DNA from: Thiomonas sp. | Lineage (GTDB): Bacteria; Pseudomonadota; Gammaproteobacteria; Burkholderiales; Burkholderiaceae | Reading direction: 5' to 3' | Assembly (NCBI GenBank): GCA_027443745.1 | Contig: DAIAZB010000576.1 | Coordinates: forward strand, 1-5,425 | Length of the DNA stretch: 5,425 nucleotides | Part shown: piece after piece, positions 1 to 5,425 of the stretch | Numbering within the stretch: the first letter of the stretch is position 1 | How the letters are laid out: each line of letters starts with the position of its first letter | The notes under the pieces: generated by a model | What the model saw: the letters and a program-made list of their open reading frames with translations, nothing else | Database searches by the model: none | Told to the model about the DNA's origin: nothing | Made by a program: the position numbers and the translations under genes

Positions 1-249
1 ATCCGGCGGGCATGGGCGCATCGCGGCGGGGTGGTGGCACAGACCGGCTGGCGATCGTTGAGCCCAGCGGCCGCCTGTCGTCAATTTCCCAGCCATTCCA
101 ACCTGACATCACACCCATGAACAGGCCCGCTGACCCGACACAGGGTCAAGGCGGCGATCGCGGCCACGGCGCGTGATTCCGCATCAAGTGCGCACACCAG
201 ACGCTCCGCTGCCCTTGCCAGGCTTGCCTCATTAACCCTGCAGGCCTGC
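1..249. other. Left-edge region with no supportable gene
   Basis: No reading frame here is convincing. On the plus strand, frame 1 is open from the edge to a TGA at 118-120 and frame 3 from the edge to a TGA at 174-176; either could be the tail of a gene starting outside the window, but neither peptide is recognisable. The frame of the next gene stays open from 121 to 249 but has no ATG, GTG or TTG start. On the minus strand a 56-codon ATG frame (251 down to 81) exists, with no family I recognise. No clear sigma70 promoter is visible for the gene at 250. Two dyads, listed separately, are the only ordered structure. Confidence 0.5.
131..148. repeat. Inverted repeat TGACCC-N6-GGGTCA
   Basis: Two perfect 6-bp arms (131-136 and 143-148) are separated by six bases, about 100 bp upstream of the c-di-GMP enzyme gene. 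The symmetry would suit a dimeric regulator's operator or a short hairpin. No T-run follows on either strand, so an intrinsic terminator is unlikely. The arms do not match an operator I can name with confidence. A six-base arm pair can also arise by chance in GC-rich DNA. Confidence 0.4.
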
Positions 250-250
250 A
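239..250. repeat. 12-bp perfect palindrome at the start codon
   Basis: TGCAGGCCTGCA reads the same on both strands. Its last base is the A of the ATG at 250, and it contains the only Shine-Dalgarno-like bases (AGG, 242-244). As RNA it has no loop, so a stable hairpin would need several unpaired central bases; as DNA it could bind a dimeric protein. It may simply be chance. Confidence 0.4.
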
Positions 251-2634
251 TGTCAAAACTCCTGAGAACTCAACTTCGAACCCAGGCACGGGTGGTCATC
301 CTGATGATGATCGCGGCGCTCATGGCCGGCTCGGCCTGGTATCGAAGCCATGGTTGGCGCGACACGAAACTCACCATGGCGGTGGCGGCATCGATGGCCT
401 TGACCTTCGCCATGTCCCTTCTCCTGTCGCTTGCACTCCAGCGTCGCTGGGTGCAGGCAGCGCAGGCACGGTTGAGTCGTTTTGAGCGCGAGTTCATCGA
501 ACGCGATCAAGTGGTGGAGCAGTTCATCCGCATCCTGAATGAACTTCCAAGCGGCGTCATCGTGTTCACGGCGGACGGACAGGTGCAGTACTGCTCCGGA
601 GGTTTTGCCCGCATGCTGGGCATGAGCGTCCACCCGCGCCAGCTGGTCAAACGCCCATGGAGGGAGATCTGGGGAATGATCGAACCCTTGCACCTTGGAG
701 GATCGAGCGCCCGACAGCAAGTGAAAATCTTGTTCCATGAAAACCGCGTCGCTGTTGACGAGGTCTGGCTGACCGACGGGCGCGCCCTGCTGCGGCACTA
801 TCGACCGTTACTGGACCCATACGGTCAGCCACTCGGTGCGATCTGGACCATCCAGGACATCACCGAACAGAAACGGCAGGAAGATCAGATCCGCGAATTG
901 GCAGAGCGCGATGCTTTGACCGGCCTTGCCAACCGTCGCGCGTTCGAGTCGTTGTTGAATGCGGCCTTGCAAAACAACCGTGCGGGCCTGGCGCTGGGGA
1001 TTGTCGATCTGGACAATTTCAAGGCGATCAACGATCGACTGGGGCATGCTGCGGGTGATGCGATGCTGCGCGAGGTCGGCATGCGCCTGGGTCAACTTCT
1101 GCGCCATTCCGAGCAATCCTTCCAAGACCGTGGCGTGGATTTCCTGGCACGCCTCGGGGGGGACGAGTTTGCGATTTTGCTGCACCACGGCCTAGACGCG
1201 GGTCGCGTCCAGCGCGTGGTGGCGCGCATCATGGATGCCATGGGTGAGCCGTTCCACCACGAGGGTGAGAGCCTGTTCATGCGCCTTTCGCTGGGATTCG
1301 CCATACGCAACGCGAGCGAAGATGCACAAACCCTCATGCGCCAAGCCGACATGGCGCTCTACGCCGCGAAGACGGCAGGGCGCCATCAGGCTGTCGTGTT
1401 CAATGCCGCCATGCAAGCAGCCATCGAGAGTCGTGAAGCCTGGATGACCGCGATCGAAGATGCCTTGCGGCGGCAAACACTGGAACTTCATGTCCAGCCC
1501 ATCTTGAGCGTGCGCACAGACCGCTTGGAAGGCACCTCCAGCGTGGTCCAGGCTGAAGCCCTGCTGCGCTTGCGCGATGAACAAGGTCGGTTGCACGCCG
1601 CGGCTGCGTTCGAGTCCGTGCTGGACGATGTGCGAGTCTCGTCTGCAGTGGGCCGTTGGGTGCTCGAAAAGGCTGCCCAGTACCTGGACTTGTGGCAGGC
1701 CAATGGCCAGGTGCTCAGCCTGAGCGTGAACATCAGTCCAAGACATTTCCTGGGCGCCGGTTTTGTGGACGACTTGCGTGCAGTGCTGCAGCGTCACAGC
1801 AAACTTCCTGACCATGCCCTGGTCCTGGAACTGACCGAGCGCGGCACATTGCTCGAAGGTGAAGGCGCACGCACCCGCATCGAAGAATGCCGCTCGCTGG
1901 GGGTCCAGGTCAGCCTGGACGACTTCGGGACGGGGAACGCCAGCTTGACCCATCTGCAGGACCTGGTTGCCTCCGCCATCAAAATCGATCGCCGTTTTGT
2001 GCGTGACATTCTGCACGACGCCATGGCACTGAGCATCACCTACGGCATGCTCCGCACGGCGAAGCTGATGGGGGTGAGGGTCGTGGCCGAAGGTGTGGAA
2101 ACCCCTGAAGCGGCGCAGGTCCTGGTCGCGATGGGATGTACCGATCTTCAGGGATACGCAGTCGCCAGGCCGATGCCGGCGGCCGAGTTCAGTGCGTGGC
2201 TGCGTCATTGGCAGCAACGGCCATCCTGGATGACACAGCTCGGCCAATCCAGCGTACTTGGCCCGGACGACATCGAAGCCTTCGCCTCATTGGCAACATC
2301 GTTGCGTCTGTTGTTTGCAGGCAGCCTGGACGCGGAGGCGCGCGCGCAGATCCTGGCTGCCGACGGCAGCCAGCGCTGCGCGTTCGGACGGTGGTGCTCA
2401 CGAAACGCCTGGCGCTGGCCGCAAAGCCAGAGCCTCGCGCATTTGATACGGCAACATGCGGAGCTGCATGAAAAAACACAAATGTGGCTCCGCGAGCCAG
2501 GTCTGCGTGGCTCGCTCGAGTCGCAGATACTGGCCCAGAGCGAAGTGGTCCGCCAGGCGTTCTGGGACTTGACCTTGCGCTCCCAAGCGCAGGCCATTTT
2601 CATGCTCCAGGCTGGGGAAGATCCCTGCGCCTAG
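250..2634 (+). CDS. Membrane-anchored PAS-GGDEF-EAL c-di-GMP enzyme with CZB-like C-terminus
   Basis: This is a predicted bifunctional cyclic-di-GMP enzyme of 794 residues. Hydrophobic helices at about 14-31 and 41-63 suggest two inner-membrane passes with a very short loop outside, followed by a cytoplasmic linker. A PAS fold spans about 91-209. GGDEF (about 218-386) has DALTGLANRR at 221-230, GGDEF intact at 303-307, and an RxxD inhibitory site (R294, D297) five residues before it. EAL (about 400-650) retains E436, N494, the ELTE glutamates (527-530), D557/D558, K578, E614 and Q634, so both diguanylate cyclase and phosphodiesterase activity are plausible. The tail has CAFGRW at 710-715, H731 and HAELH at 736-740, resembling a CZB zinc-binding domain, although its usual early histidine is not evident. 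The ATG at 250 is the first standard start in frame after the TGA at 118, and the next ATGs lie inside helix 1. The ribosome site is weak (AGG, five bases away). Domain calls are strong; net activity and signal are unknown. Confidence 0.95.
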   Translation: MSKLLRTQLRTQARVVILMMIAALMAGSAWYRSHGWRDTKLTMAVAASMALTFAMSLLLSLALQRRWVQAAQARLSRFEREFIERDQVVEQFIRILNELPSGVIVFTADGQVQYCSGGFARMLGMSVHPRQLVKRPWREIWGMIEPLHLGGSSARQQVKILFHENRVAVDEVWLTDGRALLRHYRPLLDPYGQPLGAIWTIQDITEQKRQEDQIRELAERDALTGLANRRAFESLLNAALQNNRAGLALGIVDLDNFKAINDRLGHAAGDAMLREVGMRLGQLLRHSEQSFQDRGVDFLARLGGDEFAILLHHGLDAGRVQRVVARIMDAMGEPFHHEGESLFMRLSLGFAIRNASEDAQTLMRQADMALYAAKTAGRHQAVVFNAAMQAAIESREAWMTAIEDALRRQTLELHVQPILSVRTDRLEGTSSVVQAEALLRLRDEQGRLHAAAAFESVLDDVRVSSAVGRWVLEKAAQYLDLWQANGQVLSLSVNISPRHFLGAGFVDDLRAVLQRHSKLPDHALVLELTERGTLLEGEGARTRIEECRSLGVQVSLDDFGTGNASLTHLQDLVASAIKIDRRFVRDILHDAMALSITYGMLRTAKLMGVRVVAEGVETPEAAQVLVAMGCTDLQGYAVARPMPAAEFSAWLRHWQQRPSWMTQLGQSSVLGPDDIEAFASLATSLRLLFAGSLDAEARAQILAADGSQRCAFGRWCSRNAWRWPQSQSLAHLIRQHAELHEKTQMWLREPGLRGSLESQILAQSEVVRQAFWDLTLRSQAQAIFMLQAGEDPCA

Positions 2635-2637
2635 GCG
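2628..2637. repeat. Palindrome over the stop codon at a convergent gene junction
   Basis: CGCCTAGGCG is perfectly self-complementary and contains the TAG stop (2632-2634) of the c-di-GMP enzyme gene. Only 21 bp separate that stop from the end of the convergent RIO kinase gene. No U-tract follows on either strand, so I do not call it a terminator. The two transcripts probably overlap at their 3' ends, or rely on Rho. Confidence 0.3.
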
Positions 2638-2655
2638 ACGACGCGCCGGCCGCGT

Positions 2656-3507
2656 TCAACTGCCGACGGATTGCAGCCGCAGCCGGCGGGCGGATTCCGC
2701 GGCTCGGGCATCGTCGATTTCACGCAGTACGCCGACCATATCCACGACCCCGTCAGCGCGCTCGAAGCGCCCCGTGAGCGCGACATCCTCATGCAGTGCG
2801 CCGCGCTCGTAAAGGCCCCAGATTTCATGACCATAGTCGGTCTGCAGCAGCTCCGGCGCGAAGCGACCGAAGAAATGGCGCAGGTTGCCCACGTCGCGCA
2901 GCAGCATGCGTTGGGCGTGGTTGTTACCGGCGGCATCCACCGCCTGGGGCAGATCGATGATGACCGGGCCGTCGGCGCCCAGCAGGATGTTGAACTCCGA
3001 CAAGTCGCCATGCACCACGCCCGCGCTCAGCATGCGCACCACCTCGGCCAGCAGTGTGGCGTGGTGCGTGCGTGCCTCGTCGGGCTTGAACTGCACGTCG
3101 TTGAGCCGCGGTGCGGCATCGCCGTGCGCGTCGACCACCAGGTCCATCAGCAGCACGCCGTCGTGGAAGTTGTAGGGCTTGGGCACGCGCACGCCGGCAG
3201 CCGCCAGACGGTAGAGCGCGTCCACCTCGGCACTCTGCCAGGCGGCTTCCTGCGCTTGGCGACCAAAACGGGTGCCTTTGGCCATGGCGCGCGCCTGGCG
3301 CGTGTTCTTGACTTTGCGGTTTTCGGTGTAGTCCACCGCCTGGCGGAAGCTGCGCTGCGTGGCCTCTTTGTAGACCTTGGCGCAGCGCGTGTCATGGCCA
3401 CAGCGCACGACGTAAACCATGGCTTCCTTGCCGCTCATCAACTGCCGCACCACGGTGTCGATCAGGCCTTCTTCAATGAGTGCTTGCAGTCGCGCGGGTG
3501 GTTTCAT
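2656..3507 (-). CDS. RIO1-like serine protein kinase
   Basis: This 283-residue protein looks like a compact bacterial RIO-family atypical kinase, predicted to be a cytosolic ATP-dependent serine kinase or ATPase. Visible hallmarks are the RIO nucleotide loop SGKEA (25-29) followed by VYVV; the ATP-contacting lysine in CAKVYK (K44); the catalytic loop HGDLSEFN (166-173, with D168 and N173); and the metal-binding IIDLPQAV (183-190, D185). All key residues are present, so it should be active. Known RIO1/RIO2 kinases act in small-ribosomal-subunit maturation in archaea and eukaryotes; the bacterial substrate is not deducible here. The frame extends back to a TTG at 3618, overlapping the start of the divergent small gene. 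I chose the ATG at 3507 because the family-like sequence begins there (MKPPARLQALIEEGLID). The ribosome site at that ATG is poor: an AAGG lies further upstream than usual, leaving the start slightly uncertain. Confidence 0.92.
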   Translation of the reverse strand: MKPPARLQALIEEGLIDTVVRQLMSGKEAMVYVVRCGHDTRCAKVYKEATQRSFRQAVDYTENRKVKNTRQARAMAKGTRFGRQAQEAAWQSAEVDALYRLAAAGVRVPKPYNFHDGVLLMDLVVDAHGDAAPRLNDVQFKPDEARTHHATLLAEVVRMLSAGVVHGDLSEFNILLGADGPVIIDLPQAVDAAGNNHAQRMLLRDVGNLRHFFGRFAPELLQTDYGHEIWGLYERGALHEDVALTGRFERADGVVDMVGVLREIDDARAAESARRLRLQSVGS

Positions 3508-3571
3508 CGACGCTATTTTGCGCCCTTGCCATCCGATGCGTCGCGGTGCGCTGCGGCCCTTACACTTTCCG

Positions 3572-3599
3572 AATATGCCCGCACGCTGCGGGCCGGCAA
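3572..3599 (-). promoter_or_regulatory. Candidate promoter for the RIO kinase gene
   Basis: Read on the minus strand, TTGCCG (3594-3599) and CATATT (3572-3577) match the sigma70 -35 and -10 consensus at four of six positions each, with a 16-bp spacer. Transcription would begin about 55-60 bases before the chosen kinase ATG. The spacer is almost entirely the inverted repeat 3577-3593, so a protein bound there would block the promoter. Matches this loose occur by chance. I saw no comparable promoter for the plus-strand small gene. Confidence 0.3.
3577..3593. repeat. Inverted repeat, 7-bp arms, in the divergent intergenic region
   Basis: GCCCGCA (3577-3583) and TGCGGGC (3587-3593) are perfect inverted arms around the three bases CGC. 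The repeat lies between the divergent RIO kinase and small basic protein genes, inside the spacer of the candidate kinase promoter, and ends seven bases before the small gene's Shine-Dalgarno GGAG. It could be an operator for both genes, or an RNA hairpin with a three-base loop upstream of the small gene's ribosome site. Confidence 0.5.
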
Positions 3600-3600
3600 C

Positions 3601-3604
3601 GGAG
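3601..3604 (+). promoter_or_regulatory. Shine-Dalgarno site of the small basic protein gene
   Basis: GGAG sits six bases before the ATG at 3611, which is good spacing. It is the main reason to start the small gene there rather than at the upstream in-frame ATGs around 3419, which lie inside the antisense of the kinase gene. Confidence 0.6.
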
Positions 3605-3610
3605 ACGATC

Positions 3611-3748
3611 ATGGCCAAGGGTCAGCAACGCAGCAACAAGGAAAAGAAAAAACCCAAGCAGGACAAATCGCCGTCCAAGCCGATCTCACCGCAGGCGGTC
3701 AAGCCTGCCGTGACCACCGTGGTGGCCGATCGGCACAAAAAGAAGTGA
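3611..3748 (+). CDS. Small, highly basic protein of unknown function
   Basis: This is a 45-residue protein beginning MAKGQQRSNKEKKKPKQDK and ending DRHKKK. About a third of the residues are Lys or Arg, there is no hydrophobic segment, and proline and glutamine are frequent, so it is probably disordered and could bind nucleic acid or ribosomes. A well-placed GGAG precedes the ATG. The gene is divergent from the RIO kinase (103 bp apart) and convergent with purT (34-bp gap). I have a general impression that short MAKGQ...NKE..KPK proteins are common hypotheticals in beta- and gammaproteobacteria, but I could not search for it. Its function is unknown. The clear ribosome site, the fit between neighbouring genes and the coherent composition favour a real gene over chance. 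Confidence 0.72.
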   Translation: MAKGQQRSNKEKKKPKQDKSPSKPISPQAVKPAVTTVVADRHKKK

Positions 3749-3771
3749 TGCCGGTGGGGCTCATGCGGCAT
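3748..3771. repeat. Inverted repeat in the small gene/purT gap
   Basis: ATGCCG (3748-3753) and CGGCAT (3766-3771) are perfect 6-bp arms with a 12-base loop, beginning at the last base of the small gene's stop codon. The position suits a 3'-end hairpin for the small gene's transcript. There is no U-run after the stem on either strand, so a classical intrinsic terminator is not supported. Confidence 0.3.
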
Positions 3772-3795
3772 GCAGCGCACACTCACGCCGCTGCA
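3771..3795. repeat. Inverted repeat spanning the purT stop codon
   Basis: TGCAGCG (3771-3777) and CGCTGCA (3789-3795) are perfect 7-bp arms with an 11-base loop that contains the purT stop codon (TGA, read on the minus strand at 3783-3785). It directly abuts the 3748-3771 repeat. It may be a 3'-end stabilising hairpin or a Rho-linked end; no T-tract is present. Confidence 0.35.
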
Positions 3796-5006
3796 GATCC
3801 CGGGACCGGCCGCACGAGGCTGGCGGCCTGTTTGGCGCGGCGGCGTGCTTCGTCAAGATCGGCTGCGTTGGCCACCGCCACGCCCATGCGGCGGTGGGTG
3901 TAGCTTTCGGGTTTGCCGAACAGGCGCAGGTCCGATCGTGGCACGGCCAGTGCCTGGGCCACGCCCTCGAAGGCAATGGCCTCGGCATCCACGCCACCGT
4001 AGATGACGGCCGAAGCCCCCGGCTCGCGCAGCGTGGTGTCCACCGGAAGGCCAAGGATGGCGCGGGCGTGCAGTTCGAACTCCGACTGACGCTGGGTACA
4101 CAGCGTCACCAGCCCGGTGTCGTGCGGACGCGGGCTGACCTCGGAGAACCAGACCTCGTCGCCGCGCACGAACAGCTCCACGCCGAAAATCCCGCGCCCG
4201 CCCAGCGCCGTGGTCACGCGCCCGGCGATGGTGCGCGAGCGCTCCAGCGCCAGCGGCGACATGGGCTGTGGCTGCCAGGATTCGACATAGTCGCCATTCA
4301 CCTGCAGATGGCCGATGGGCTCGCAGAACGCGGTGGCGACCTGGCCCGTGGCCGGGTTCACCGCACGCACCGTGAGCAGGGTAATCTCGTAATCGAAGTC
4401 GATGAAACCCTCGACGATCACCCGCGCCTGCTGCACCCGGCTGCCGGTCATGGCGTAGTCCCAGGCACGCTGCACGTCGGCCGGCCCGCGCAGCACCGAC
4501 TGCCCCTTGCCGGATGACGACATCACCGGCTTGACCACGCAGGGGTAGCCGATGCCAGCGTCGATCGCCGCCTGCAATTGCTGTACCGTATCGGCGAAGG
4601 CGTAGGGCGAAGTCGCCAGCCTCAGTTCCTCGGCCGCCAGGCGGCGTATGCCTTCGCGGTTCATCGTGAGTTGTGCCGCGCGCGCCGTGGGAATGACCTC
4701 GGCCAGCCCTTCGGCCTCGATCGCGACCAGCGCCGCCGTGGCGATGGCCTCGATCTCCGGCACGATGAGATGCGGCCGCTCGGCCAGCACCAGCGCCCGC
4801 AGCGCTGCCGGGTCGGTCATGTCGATGACATGCGCCCGATGCGCCACCTGCTGCCCCGGCGCATGGGCATAGCGGTCTACCGCGATCACCTCCACCCCCA
4901 GGCGCTGCAGCGCGATGATGACTTCCTTGCCGAGTTCGCCGGCGCCCAGCAGCATGACGCGCAGGGCCGAGGGAGACAGCGGGGTGCCGAGGCGATGGGT
5001 GGACAT
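3783..5006 (-). CDS. purT: Formate-dependent phosphoribosylglycinamide formyltransferase (PurT)
   Basis: PurT makes formylglycinamide ribonucleotide from GAR, formate and ATP in purine biosynthesis. It is the folate-independent alternative to PurN and a cytosolic ATP-grasp enzyme. The 407-residue product is slightly longer than the roughly 392 of E. coli PurT, mostly through an N-terminal extension. Motifs in order: GAGELGKE (21-28, GAR-binding N-domain), PEIEAIAT (83-90), [14 protein letters not shown] (115-128), [12 protein letters not shown] (159-170, the ATP-grasp loop), [12 protein letters not shown] (229-240), GIFGVELF (272-279), [15 protein letters not shown] (287-301, metal and GAR contacts) and [14 protein letters not shown] (364-377). 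No expected block is missing. The ATG at 5006 follows GGAG with a six-base gap, which supports this start. Its upstream neighbour on the same strand is the ArgP-like gene, 127 bp away, so purT may have its own promoter, though I could not pick one out. The downstream neighbour is convergent. Confidence 0.97.
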   Translation of the reverse strand: MSTHRLGTPLSPSALRVMLLGAGELGKEVIIALQRLGVEVIAVDRYAHAPGQQVAHRAHVIDMTDPAALRALVLAERPHLIVPEIEAIATAALVAIEAEGLAEVIPTARAAQLTMNREGIRRLAAEELRLATSPYAFADTVQQLQAAIDAGIGYPCVVKPVMSSSGKGQSVLRGPADVQRAWDYAMTGSRVQQARVIVEGFIDFDYEITLLTVRAVNPATGQVATAFCEPIGHLQVNGDYVESWQPQPMSPLALERSRTIAGRVTTALGGRGIFGVELFVRGDEVWFSEVSPRPHDTGLVTLCTQRQSEFELHARAILGLPVDTTLREPGASAVIYGGVDAEAIAFEGVAQALAVPRSDLRLFGKPESYTHRRMGVAVANAADLDEARRRAKQAASLVRPVPGSAAA

Positions 5007-5085
5007 GAGTGACTCCGGGAGGGGGATGCTGAAGACGAGCAGAGCAGCATATCGAATGCAAGCGCCTGGGGGCGATGCGATGCAT

Positions 5086-5098
5086 GCCTGCTTCAGGC
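5086..5098. repeat. Short stem-loop downstream of the ArgP-like gene
   Basis: GCCTG (5086-5090) and CAGGC (5094-5098) form a 5-bp stem around three bases, about 36 bp past the regulator's stop codon and upstream of purT. It is in the right place to end the regulator's transcript but is short and has no U-tract. Confidence 0.25.
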
Positions 5099-5133
5099 TG
5101 GAACTCGTCCAGGCGATGGGGTCAAGCCGGCAG

Positions 5134-5425
5134 TCAGGGCGGCAACAGAGCGCTACGGGCGGCGACCAAGATCTGACGCGTCAGGCCATCGAGCAAGGTC
5201 GACGCCGCGCGTGCGTGCTGCCAGTGCAGCGGCACATCCAGTGGGCGGTCCGGCACCAACTCCACGAGCGAACCGTTTTCAAGCGCAGGCGCGATCAAAA
5301 TTTGCGGGTGCAGCGCCCAGCCCATGCCCGCCAGGGCCGCGGCGACAAAAGCGTGAGCCGATGGCAAAGTGTGCCGCGGCAGGTCGACATGCCGATGGCA
5401 CAAGCGGCGTGCCCATCGGGCCTGC
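5134..5425 (-). CDS. argP: ArgP-type LysR-family regulator, C-terminal end (partial)
   Basis: Only the last 96 residues are inside the window; the frame is open through the right edge, so the start and the helix-turn-helix are not visible. The segment reads ...[34 protein letters not shown]... and then [21 protein letters not shown], which is the end of the substrate-binding domain characteristic of ArgP (IciA) regulators: the P-S-x-x-A/S-F segment, the A-G-x-G-x-x-x-x-P helix-turn, and LVEL.PxRxLDVPLxWx. ArgP homologues sense lysine or arginine and typically activate an amino-acid exporter gene (argO or lysE), often encoded divergently upstream. That exporter would lie beyond the edge. Family assignment is strong; the specific target is inferred. 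A TTG at 5403 is internal and not the true start. Confidence 0.82.
   Translation of the reverse strand, partial: QARWARRLCHRHVDLPRHTLPSAHAFVAAALAGMGWALHPQILIAPALENGSLVELVPDRPLDVPLHWQHARAASTLLDGLTRQILVAARSALLPP

Noticed and set aside
1..96. Minus-strand frame from an ATG at 96 running off the left edge
   Set aside because: Only 32 codons are visible, with no recognisable motif and only a weak ribosome site.
154..161. GCGATCGC octamer, resembling the cyanobacterial HIP1 repeat
   Set aside because: I saw only this one exact copy; it is expected by chance in GC-rich DNA, and the gene content is not cyanobacterial.
81..251. Minus-strand 56-codon frame (MQACRVNEASLARAAERL...) starting opposite the c-di-GMP gene's ATG
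   Set aside because: Its start overlaps the plus-strand start codon, it has no recognisable family, and stop-free stretches of this length are common in GC-rich DNA. It is possible but not supported.
1192..2247. 351-codon minus-strand frame inside the c-di-GMP enzyme gene
   Set aside because: The opposite strand encodes intact GGDEF and EAL motifs; this product shows no family features.
2671..3903. 410-codon plus-strand frame opposite the RIO kinase and the end of purT
   Set aside because: It is an antisense shadow: its histidine-, alanine- and glycine-rich product has no family character, and the opposite strand carries clear kinase and PurT motifs.
3853..5085. 410-codon minus-strand frame overlapping purT in another frame
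   Set aside because: The product is low-complexity Arg/Gly/Ala/His typical of an out-of-frame GC-rich reading, while the PurT frame has all its family motifs.

Overview
The window is GC-rich bacterial chromosome. It has four clear protein genes, one small probable gene, and short intergenic regions. Gene content and protein style (membrane-anchored PAS-GGDEF-EAL protein, bacterial RIO-type kinase, PurT, ArgP-type LysR regulator) suggest a proteobacterium, most likely a betaproteobacterium of the Burkholderiales type. That placement is inferred from general resemblance and was not tested by a search. I see no mobile element, CRISPR array, tRNA or rRNA.

Layout. Bases 1-249 hold no gene I can support, but contain a TGACCC/GGGTCA dyad and a 12-bp palindrome touching the next start codon. 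Bases 250-2634 (+) encode a 794-residue c-di-GMP enzyme: two membrane helices, PAS, GGDEF with an I-site, EAL, and a C-terminal domain resembling the chemoreceptor zinc-binding (CZB) domain. It converges, with a 21-bp gap, on a RIO1-like kinase (2656-3507, -). The kinase is divergent from a 45-codon, strongly basic small protein (3611-3748, +), and the 103 bp between them contain a perfect 7-bp-arm inverted repeat. The small gene converges with a 34-bp gap on purT (3783-5006, -), the formate-dependent GAR transformylase. Upstream of purT on the same strand is the 3' end of an ArgP-type LysR regulator (5134 to the right edge).

How the genes relate. No single pathway links them. The c-di-GMP enzyme is a signalling module, PurT acts in purine synthesis, and the ArgP-like protein probably controls basic-amino-acid export or another amino-acid-responsive target outside the window. 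The RIO kinase and the basic small protein share a divergent control region, so they are the one pair whose linkage may mean something.

I found no convincing evidence of a wholly new system. The points most worth a second look are the CZB-like tail of the GGDEF-EAL protein, which seems to lack the usual first zinc histidine; a roughly nine-residue insertion just before its I-site; and the RIO/small-basic-protein pair with the inverted repeat between them.
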